Assembly (NCBI GenBank): GCA_035291705.1
Contig: DATDRM010000219.1
Coordinates: 1 to 15,270 of the forward strand
From: DATDRM01 sp035291705
Lineage (GTDB): Bacteria > Chloroflexota > Anaerolineae > Anaerolineales > UBA4823
Reading direction: 5' to 3'
Length of the DNA stretch: 15,270 nt
In this document: one piece after another, positions 7,178-13,045 of the stretch
Numbering within the stretch: the stretch's first letter is position 1
Layout: each line of letters opens with the position of its first letter
The notes under the pieces: generated by a model
Seen by the model: only the letters and a program-made list of their open reading frames with translations
Databases searched by the model: none
Told to the model about the DNA's origin: nothing
Position numbers and translations under genes: made by a program

Positions 7178-8503
7178 ATGACCGCCAAGCAACCCCCCAC
7201 CGCCTCAGAAGACCTAACCCGCATCATCGAGTCCGCCCGCCGCCTGGGCGTCGAAATGGACGAAGCCGAAGCTTTACAATGGCTGGCGTCCATGGCCGCC
7301 GCCTCAGGAGAGGATATCTCCATGGATGTGCGCACAGGCGTTTTCGGCCACAAGGTGGCCATGCTTGACTTCAGCCCGGCCGATCTGGCCCACTTCCGAG
7401 AGATCGGCCGCCTGGTAGAGTTTAAAGATCAGCCGGGCCGCGTCGAAACCGCCCTGGCGCTCTCCGGCTCTGCTGCCCAGTCCAAGATCCAGTCTTATCC
7501 GGGTGATTGCGACTACTTCGAACGCGTCAACATCAAGGCAGCGACCCGCGCTGAAGCCTGCCAGATCCTGGCGGAGATCATGCGCCAGAAGGCTCTTGAT
7601 ACGCTCAAAGGGCCGACTTACCAGTTGATCGAGGTCAAATTTGGCTCATTCCCTTATGATGTGGTCAAGGCAGACCGGGCGCTGAAGGCCGGATCGCCGG
7701 TTTCCTGGACTTCCCAGGAAGTGCAGGCCGGCCAGATCGAAGCTTCCTACCCCGATAAAACCCCCACCCTGGTGCGCTGGGAGGAGGTCGCCTCCGAACC
7801 AGGCTGGTGCAAGCTGGATTGGGTGATCGCCGATCCAGTGCGTGGCCAGCTGGCCAACGCCAGCAATATGCTCGACGTGACCTGGGAGGCGCCGGATGGA
7901 AGCATCACCCCGCTCGATGGGTACCTGGACCCTTACTTTCAGGAGATATATCTGGAGGCTGAGTCGGTGCCCATCTTCTCGAAACTGGCCCGCCACGTTT
8001 CTGCCAATGCCCTTGAAGATTACGTCACCCAGCTCGAGAAGGAAGTCAACAAGTACCTGACCAAGGATGTCAATTACGGCAAGGCCGCCAAGCGCATGTA
8101 CAACGTCTTTCGCCTGACAGGTCGGTACGAAGAAGCGGCCTTCTTACGCGAATTGTTCGACGAGCCAACCACCCTGCTTTACCAGGTCTGGTCTTTGATC
8201 CGCACCATCGACGACTGTTGCAAGCCGGGTGGGAATATCTCAATCGAGGAGCTGCTCAAGCAGGCCGATAACCTGATCCTGGCCGTTATCCGCGCCCTGG
8301 AGGGCGACCAGGAGGCCGAGGTGGTGCGCCTCCTGCTGCGTTTGCGCGACAGCCTGACTCGCCAGGAGGCCGGGAATCAACTCACCGCGGAAGCCGAAGC
8401 CGCCCGCGCCGAGGTGATTAACATCGTCAATAACTTCTTCTACGAGAGGTTAACCGCAGTGCCGGAGATTAAGGCGTATATGGAGGATATAAAGAGAGCT
8501 TAA
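7178..8503 (+). CDS. Unrecognised 441-residue protein with a nucleotidyltransferase-like GS...DxD motif
   Basis: The start is clear: AAGGAG at 7163-7168 lies 9 bases before the ATG. I do not recognise the family. No signal peptide or membrane segment is seen, so it is probably cytoplasmic. Residues 93-116 hold G97-S98, eleven residues, then D110-C111-D112-Y, which agrees with the hG[GS]x(9-13)Dh[DE]h pattern of nucleotidyltransferase-fold enzymes. D214 in KLDWVI sits on a predicted strand downstream and could be the third acidic ligand. The segment VRWEEVASEPGWCKLDWVI looks like a beta-rich core. The C-terminal part (about 270-441) appears all-helical (LEKEVNKYL, acidic and Ala-rich helices). 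The gene stands alone between the exonuclease and a convergent gene. The nucleotidyltransferase reading is a motif-level inference; the coding call is firm. Confidence 0.85.
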   Translation: MTAKQPPTASEDLTRIIESARRLGVEMDEAEALQWLASMAAASGEDISMDVRTGVFGHKVAMLDFSPADLAHFREIGRLVEFKDQPGRVETALALSGSAAQSKIQSYPGDCDYFERVNIKAATRAEACQILAEIMRQKALDTLKGPTYQLIEVKFGSFPYDVVKADRALKAGSPVSWTSQEVQAGQIEASYPDKTPTLVRWEEVASEPGWCKLDWVIADPVRGQLANASNMLDVTWEAPDGSITPLDGYLDPYFQEIYLEAESVPIFSKLARHVSANALEDYVTQLEKEVNKYLTKDVNYGKAAKRMYNVFRLTGRYEEAAFLRELFDEPTTLLYQVWSLIRTIDDCCKPGGNISIEELLKQADNLILAVIRALEGDQEAEVVRLLLRLRDSLTRQEAGNQLTAEAEAARAEVINIVNNFFYERLTAVPEIKAYMEDIKRA

Positions 8504-8506
8504 ATA

Positions 8507-8534
8507 GACCAAAGACGAAGGATGAAGGACGAAA
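8507..8534 (+). repeat. 7-nt-period array (GACGAAG type) after the 441-residue gene
   Basis: GACC at 8507, GACG at 8514, GATG at 8521 and GACG at 8528 are exactly 7 apart and start 3 bases after the TAA at 8501-8503. It is the sense-strand GAC orientation, as after the other genes. Confidence 0.7.
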
Positions 8535-8552
8535 GCTTTTCTATATTTACTG

Positions 8553-8981
8553 TCACTTATCGTTTATTGTTCCTTGTTCGTCAATTGAGTAAGCCGCAGT
8601 TTCCTCACGTAGCCAAGTTTGGTTGGGTGAGATGGCCTTACGTAGTGCATGCAGTTTTGCCACTAGAATTTCAGCCTTTTCATAGGCCTGGTTCATCAAA
8701 TCCACCCTCGAAACCAGCCCGCGATTGCGGATCAGGTGCTGACACGCCACAGTTTCTACCAGGGAGCGGATTGCCATTCCGATAAAGCGAGTTTGTTCGG
8801 CATCAGTCTGACCGATTGATCCTTCAGCGATGTTGAGCGCTACAGAGGTGGCCGCTCTGATCATTTGTGACTTTAGATTGTACTCTTCGCTGCGTGGTAG
8901 TTCATTCCCGACCTCGTAGATCAAGTCGATATACTCCAATGCTAACCGCCACACATCCAGCTTCTCGAATTTGAAGGGCAC
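8553..8981 (-). CDS. Four-helix-bundle protein, S23 / 23S rRNA intervening-sequence type
   Basis: The family signature is visible: FEKLDVWRLALEY at the N-terminus, then LKSQMIRAATSVALNIAEG with the following EQTRFIGMAIRSLVE, and helices up to HALRKAI. S23 proteins are small all-helical bundles, first noted inside intervening sequences of 23S rRNA genes but often found elsewhere. Their function is unknown. I chose the GTG at 8981 (142 residues): GAGG lies 5 bases upstream, and the family normally begins a few residues before FEKLxVW. The frame stays open to 9149, but those residues are arginine/lysine-rich, encoded by the CGTC array, and overlap the end of the glycyl-tRNA synthetase gene. The last ten residues (SIDEQGTINDK region) come from another 7-nt-like stretch. 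There is no rRNA gene in the window. Confidence 0.85.
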   Translation of the reverse strand: MPFKFEKLDVWRLALEYIDLIYEVGNELPRSEEYNLKSQMIRAATSVALNIAEGSIGQTDAEQTRFIGMAIRSLVETVACQHLIRNRGLVSRVDLMNQAYEKAEILVAKLHALRKAISPNQTWLREETAAYSIDEQGTINDK

Positions 8982-9003
8982 CTTTTCCTCATTTATCCTG
9001 AAT

Positions 9004-9064
9004 CGTTCGTCTATCGTCCTTCGTCTTTCGTCCGTCTTTCGTCCTCCGTCGTTCGTCTTCCGTC
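9004..9064 (-). repeat. Ten-unit 7-nt-period array (CGTC on +, GACG on -) after glyQS
   Basis: CGTT at 9004 and CGTC at 9008, 9015, 9022, 9029, 9033, 9040, 9047, 9054 and 9061 give intervals of 4, 7, 7, 7, 4, 7, 7, 7 and 7. Read on the minus strand, the array starts two bases after the glycyl-tRNA synthetase TAA and runs in the GACGAAN orientation. It separates that gene from the S23 gene. It is the longest array of the family here. Confidence 0.8.
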
Positions 9065-9066
9065 TC

Positions 9067-12000
9067 TTAGAACCCCTCCAACCTTGACATGTCCGCCACC
9101 CCATCCGCCAGGGCGGCGATGCGCTGCAGCAGACCAAGACGATTCTCACGGCTGGCTTTATCGTCCGTCATGACCAGCACATCGTCGAAGAAACGGTTGA
9201 TGGCCGGGATCATAGGCAGGAATGCGTTCAAGAAGTCATCCACTGCACCTGGCGCACGCCGGGCAACCTCGGCAATCCCCAGGCAAGCGTAAAGTTCGCC
9301 CTCGGCCGGCTCGCTGAAGGCGGCTGGATCCACAGTATAGCGCTCTGCTATATCTCGAGTAATGCGCACGCAGCGGGCGTATGCTGGCAGGATGCTCCCC
9401 CAATCCGCTCGCGCGACCCAAACACCCAGCGCTTTCACCGCGCGCGCCACACGCGCCGGGTTCTCCCCCTGGGCCGCCACCACCGCCTCCACCACGTCAT
9501 AGCGATGACCCCCTTCGAGCAGCAGATTGCGCAGGCGTTCGACGATAAACGCCAGGCAGGCCGTTTGGCTCTCGGCGGTCATGGGGATCGGCAGGCGCAC
9601 CGCTACGGCCGATAGTGCGTTGCGCAGATCAAAATCCAACTCCCAGGCGATCAGGTTCCCGACCAAACCCAGTGCAGCGCGGCGTAAGGCAAAGGGATCT
9701 TTTCCCCCCGTCGGGATCAGCCCGGCAGCGAACAACCCGGCCAGCGTATCCAGACGGTCCGCCAGGCCAACCGCCAGTCCAGGCAGGGTGATCGGCGCAG
9801 CGTCGCCCGCGAAGCGCGGCAGGTAGTGCTCGAAGATCGCCGTTGCCACTGCTTCCGTCTCGCCGGAATGGCGCGCATAATAACGTCCCATGCTGCCTTG
9901 TAATGAGGTCATCTCGACCACTATCTTGGTCACCAGGTCGGCTTTGCACAGCTCGGCGGCACGGCAGGCCGCAATTGCCTGGTCGGGGTCGAGTCCGAAC
10001 TGTGGGGCCAGGTCATCGACCAGTGCGCGAATGCGCCGCGTCTTGTCCAACATGGAACCCAGACGCAGCTGAAAGGTCAATGTCCCCAGCTGAGGCAAGT
10101 ATCCATCCAGCGGTTTTTTCAAGTCCTCACGGATGAAAAAGTCGGCGTCGGCGAAGCGGGCGCGGATCACATGCTGGTTGCCTTCAATGACCAGCTCCTG
10201 TTCCTTGCCGTCCTTCCCCCGGTTGCTGATGGTTATGAAATAGGGCAACAGTCTTCCATCCCGCTCCACGGGGAAGTAGCGCTGGTGTTTCTTCATCACC
10301 GAGATCAGCACCTCGCGCGGCAGCTCCAGGTGAGAGGCCTCGAACGATCCCCGCAGCCCGGCCGGCGCTTCCACCAGGTTGGCGACCTCTGCCAGCAAGT
10401 CCGGGTCTTCCGCCACGGTTCCATTCACTTCAGCTGCCAGCTTGCTCACCTGTGCCTGGATCAGGCTCTTGCGATCGTCCTCGTCGAGCAGAATCCCCTG
10501 GGCGGCGAGGCTGGCGAAGTATTCGCTGGGCGCCTGTACGCGCAGTTCTCCGGGTTCCTGGAAGCGCAGGCCACGGGTGAGATCCCCCGAGCGCAGCCCG
10601 GCATACTCAAAAGGCACGACCTGCTCGCCAAACAATGCCAGCAGCCAGCGAACCGGCCGCGAAAAGGACACGTTGCTGCTGTTCCAGCGCATGGACTTAT
10701 CAAAACGCAGCGCAGCGATCAGTCCGGGCAGGGTTTCGGCCAGGACGGTTAGAGTTGGCTGGCCAGCCTGGCGCACCAGGGCGACTGTGTACTGCCCGCC
10801 GTCCATCTCCCGCACCTGCAGGTCGCTAACGGCCACTCCTTTGCTACGGGCGAAGCCTTCTGCAGCCTGCGTAGGCTGGCCGAGCACGTCATACGCCCGG
10901 CTGGCCGGTGGCCCCTTGACGATCTGCTCCAGGTCGGACTGGCGCGGAGCTAAGTCCTCCACAGACACCACCAGGCGACGTGGTGTGCCCAGGATGCGCA
11001 CTTTGCCGTGTTTCAATCGCAGCTCGTCAAGCAAAGCCGGCACCCGGGCGCGCAACTGCTCGAAAGCTGCCGCCAGGTCCCCAACCGGCAGTTCCTCCGT
11101 CCCAATCTCGAGTAAGAATTGCGCAGGTGAATTTAAAACATGGGATTGGGTCGTGCCAGTCTTTTGCTTTATCCCCCTCTCCCCTGATCCCTTATCCCTG
11201 ATCGCCTGCTCCACCGCTTCTTCCAGCCAGGGATACTCCAACCTCTGGCGTCCTTCCAGGTAAGCCTCCGATACCCGCCTGGCGATCTCGCGCATCCGGC
11301 CAAAGAACGCCTGGCGCTCAGTAACACCGATCGCGCCGCGCGTATCCAGGATATTGAAGGTGTGTGAACACTTGAGCAGGTAATCGTAAGCCGGCAAAAC
11401 CAGACCCTGCGCCAGAGCGCCGTTCGCCTCAGCTTCGAACAGATCGTACATTTTACGCGCCCGTTCGACATCGGCGACTTCAAAGTAATACCTGCTTTGT
11501 TCTTGCTCCGCTTGCAGGTTGACGTCACCAGCTGTGAAAACCCGCCCCCCTGTCGTGCTTTCCCTGGCTGGCGAGTTCCACTGGATCTCCTGGAACCCCT
11601 TTACTCGCTGCACCGCGATCGCGATCCGGTCCAGGCCATACGTGATCTCAACCGAAACGGGGTCCAGGACAATCCCACCCGCTTGCTGGAAATAAGTATA
11701 TTGGGTGATCTCCTGACCATCCAGCCACACTTCCCAGCCCAGACCCCATGCCCCCAGGGCTGGTTGCTGCCAGTTATCCTCCACAAAACGGATGTCGTGC
11801 TGGCGCGGGTCGATGCCCACTGCTTCCAGAGATTTGATATACAGCTCCTGCGGGTTGCCCGGATCAGGCTTGAGGATTACCTGGAACTGGTAGTGCTGCT
11901 GCATGCGATTGGGGTTTTCGCCATAGCGCCCATCGTCGGGGCGGATGCTTGGCTCGACATAGGCCACATTCCACGGCTCTGGACCCAAGACGCGCAGGAA

Positions 12001-12126
12001 GGTGGCTGGGTTCATCGTACCCGCCCCCACTTGAGCGTAGTACGGCTGCCAGATCAGGCAACCCCGCTCTGCCCAGAAGTGTTGCAAAGCCAGGCTGATG
12101 GATTGAAAGTCAAGAGGTTGTGACAT
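9067..12126 (-). CDS. glyQS: Glycyl-tRNA synthetase, fused alpha and beta chains (GlyQ-GlyS)
   Basis: This 1019-residue protein attaches glycine to tRNA-Gly. Residues 1 to about 305 are the alpha chain (catalytic class II core): LALQHFWAERGCLIWQPY, VGAGTMNPATFLRVLGPEPW, YVEPSIRPDDGRYGENPNR, and GWEVWLDGQEITQYTYFQQ. From about 336 to the end is the beta chain: FLLEIGTEELP, TPRRLVV, a central HD-like region, and a DALR-type anticodon-binding end with ENRLGLLQRIAALADGVADMSRLEGF-like residues. In most bacteria of the alpha2-beta2 type these are two genes; a one-chain form is known, for example in chlamydiae. The linker residues 309-319 are encoded by a 7-nt repeat. The ATG at 12126 agrees with the usual GlyQ N-terminus; no Shine-Dalgarno sequence is seen. 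No T-box-like leader fits in the 50-base gap to the DsbA-like gene upstream. Confidence 0.97.
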   Translation of the reverse strand: MSQPLDFQSISLALQHFWAERGCLIWQPYYAQVGAGTMNPATFLRVLGPEPWNVAYVEPSIRPDDGRYGENPNRMQQHYQFQVILKPDPGNPQELYIKSLEAVGIDPRQHDIRFVEDNWQQPALGAWGLGWEVWLDGQEITQYTYFQQAGGIVLDPVSVEITYGLDRIAIAVQRVKGFQEIQWNSPARESTTGGRVFTAGDVNLQAEQEQSRYYFEVADVERARKMYDLFEAEANGALAQGLVLPAYDYLLKCSHTFNILDTRGAIGVTERQAFFGRMREIARRVSEAYLEGRQRLEYPWLEEAVEQAIRDKGSGERGIKQKTGTTQSHVLNSPAQFLLEIGTEELPVGDLAAAFEQLRARVPALLDELRLKHGKVRILGTPRRLVVSVEDLAPRQSDLEQIVKGPPASRAYDVLGQPTQAAEGFARSKGVAVSDLQVREMDGGQYTVALVRQAGQPTLTVLAETLPGLIAALRFDKSMRWNSSNVSFSRPVRWLLALFGEQVVPFEYAGLRSGDLTRGLRFQEPGELRVQAPSEYFASLAAQGILLDEDDRKSLIQAQVSKLAAEVNGTVAEDPDLLAEVANLVEAPAGLRGSFEASHLELPREVLISVMKKHQRYFPVERDGRLLPYFITISNRGKDGKEQELVIEGNQHVIRARFADADFFIREDLKKPLDGYLPQLGTLTFQLRLGSMLDKTRRIRALVDDLAPQFGLDPDQAIAACRAAELCKADLVTKIVVEMTSLQGSMGRYYARHSGETEAVATAIFEHYLPRFAGDAAPITLPGLAVGLADRLDTLAGLFAAGLIPTGGKDPFALRRAALGLVGNLIAWELDFDLRNALSAVAVRLPIPMTAESQTACLAFIVERLRNLLLEGGHRYDVVEAVVAAQGENPARVARAVKALGVWVARADWGSILPAYARCVRITRDIAERYTVDPAAFSEPAEGELYACLGIAEVARRAPGAVDDFLNAFLPMIPAINRFFDDVLVMTDDKASRENRLGLLQRIAALADGVADMSRLEGF
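11168..11202 (-). repeat. 7-nt array (CCCTGAT type) inside the glyQS linker
   Basis: On the plus strand the units are CCCTCTC (11175-11181), CCCTGAT (11182-11188), CCCTTAT (11189-11195) and CCCTGAT (11196-11202), with a degenerate TTTATCC before them (11168-11174). They encode synthetase residues 309-319, exactly between the GlyQ and GlyS parts. As 7 is not a multiple of 3, the period cannot come from the protein sequence. Confidence 0.75.
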
Positions 12127-12145
12127 AAGCTGGACGCACTTCGGT

Positions 12146-12177
12146 CGTCTTTCGACCTTCGTCGTCCGTCTCCCGTC
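12146..12177 (-). repeat. 7-nt-period array between the DsbA-like gene and glyQS
   Basis: CGTC (or CGAC) begins at 12146, 12153, 12160, 12167 and 12174, exactly 7 apart, with an extra CGTC at 12163. On the minus strand it starts within the TAG stop of the DsbA-like gene (12177-12179) in the GACG orientation. A small hairpin, GGTCG (12143-12147) with CGACC (12153-12157), lies at its glyQS end. Confidence 0.75.
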
Positions 12178-12986
12178 TAGGGTATCTCCCCCGCCAGTTC
12201 CTTATCGATCACCTGCTGGAATACTTCAAATGGCTGCGCGCCGACCACGGCGATCCCGTTGATAAAAAAAGTCGGCGTAGAACGCACGCCCAAATTGGCG
12301 GCGTAATCGAAATCGGCCTGCACTTCTTCCTTGTAGCGTTCGCTCTCCACGCATTCTTTGAAGGTTTTCACATCCAGGCCCAATTGGCTGGCGTATTGCA
12401 GATAGGCGTCCTTGCTCAACCCCAGTTCCATGCCGAACAATTTGTTGTGGAAGTCCCAATAGTTCCCCTGCTCGCCCGCACAGTTAGCGGCATTGGCCGC
12501 CGGGGCAGCGTTGGCATGGATGCTGGTCAGGGGGAAATCGCGGAACACGAACCGCACCTGATCTGGATAGGTCGCCATCAGCCGCGAGAAGACTTCTGTA
12601 TACCATTTGCGGCAGTAAGGGCATTCGTAGTCGCTGAATTCGATGAAGGTGATCGCCGCCTCCTCCGGCCCCAGGGATGGGTCATCGTCCACAGGCACCT
12701 CATAGCGGGTAACCTTTGTCGACGCATCTTGCGCCGTGTCTTGCGCCGCGCTCTGTGCCTGAGGATTTGACGATGCAGTGGTAGCCTGGGGGACATCATT
12801 CGCCGCCGCTTTAGAAGCCGAGGCAATTGGCGCCCGGCCCCACACCAGGTAGCCTAATCCTATCCCCAAGACGAAGGTTAAAGGCAACAGCACTGCGTAC
12901 AGGTGAATCCGCCGCAGGGTGATCGTGATCTCGGCTGGCTCCGCCTGCACTTCCTGAATTGGCAAATAAGGAATTTCGTCTGTCAT
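12177..12986 (-). CDS. Membrane-anchored DsbA-like thiol:disulfide oxidoreductase
   Basis: The 269-residue protein has one N-terminal membrane segment (about 29-48, YAVLLPLTFVLGIGLGYLVW) after a short cytoplasmic tail. A low-complexity Ala/Gln/Ser linker follows (about 52-95), then a DsbA-type thioredoxin domain (Thioredoxin_4 family). The active site is C122-P-Y-C125 in FSDYECPYCRKW, and the cis-proline loop is RSTPTFFING. Two more cysteines (in NAANCAGEQ and FKECVESE) are typical of this family and may form a structural disulfide. Such proteins introduce or rearrange disulfides in exported proteins outside the membrane. The gene follows the selenocysteine redoxin on the same strand, 59 bases after its stop, but has its own extended -10 promoter that ends 6 bases before the ATG, so the transcript may be leaderless. 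Confidence 0.93.
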   Translation of the reverse strand: MTDEIPYLPIQEVQAEPAEITITLRRIHLYAVLLPLTFVLGIGLGYLVWGRAPIASASKAAANDVPQATTASSNPQAQSAAQDTAQDASTKVTRYEVPVDDDPSLGPEEAAITFIEFSDYECPYCRKWYTEVFSRLMATYPDQVRFVFRDFPLTSIHANAAPAANAANCAGEQGNYWDFHNKLFGMELGLSKDAYLQYASQLGLDVKTFKECVESERYKEEVQADFDYAANLGVRSTPTFFINGIAVVGAQPFEVFQQVIDKELAGEIP

Positions 12987-12992
12987 GTAGAT

Positions 12993-13001
12993 ATTATAAC
13001 A
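12993..13001 (-). promoter_or_regulatory. Extended -10 promoter (TGTTATAAT) for the DsbA-like gene
   Basis: On the minus strand TGT is followed by TATAAT (12998-12993), six bases before the ATG at 12986. Transcription would start at or next to the A of the ATG, which implies a leaderless mRNA. No Shine-Dalgarno sequence and no -35 box are seen; the -35 position falls in the palindrome at 13004-13039. Confidence 0.65.
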
Positions 13002-13003
13002 TG

Positions 13004-13039
13004 CAGGTACGACGCACTTTAGGAAGTGCGTCGTACCTG
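13004..13039. repeat. Perfect 16-bp inverted repeat between the redoxin and DsbA-like genes
   Basis: The arm CAGGTACGACGCACTT (13004-13019) is matched perfectly by its reverse complement at 13024-13039, around a 4-base loop TAGG. There is no T-tract on either side, so it is a poor intrinsic terminator. It begins 7 bases after the redoxin stop and overlaps the -35 region of the DsbA-like promoter. It could be an operator, an mRNA-end stabiliser or a copy of a dispersed palindromic repeat. Confidence 0.85.
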
Positions 13040-13045
13040 AGTCTC

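Noticed and set aside
8522..8785. 87-residue plus-strand frame
   Set aside because: It starts in the heptad array and runs antisense through the S23 gene, whose family motifs are clear on the other strand.
9004..9064. CRISPR-like array
   Set aside because: The unit is 7 bases with no spacers; CRISPR repeats are about 24-40 bases with unique spacers. No cas genes are present, and the Cas4-like nuclease belongs with the helicase.
8982..9149. N-terminal 56 residues of the longest S23 frame
   Set aside because: They are encoded by the heptad array and the end of glyQS, and are absent from the family; the GTG at 8981 with GAGG upstream fits better.
10379..11263. 294-residue plus-strand frame
   Set aside because: It lies antisense inside the glycyl-tRNA synthetase gene, is Ser/Arg/Pro-rich and has no recognisable motif: a shadow of a GC-rich gene.
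12127..12176. T-box riboswitch before glycyl-tRNA synthetase
   Set aside because: The gap is only 50 bases and holds a heptad array; a T-box leader needs far more room and a specifier and antiterminator, which are not seen.
13004..13039. Intrinsic terminator for the selenoprotein gene
   Set aside because: The stem is strong but there is no T-tract on either strand, so it is listed as an inverted repeat instead.
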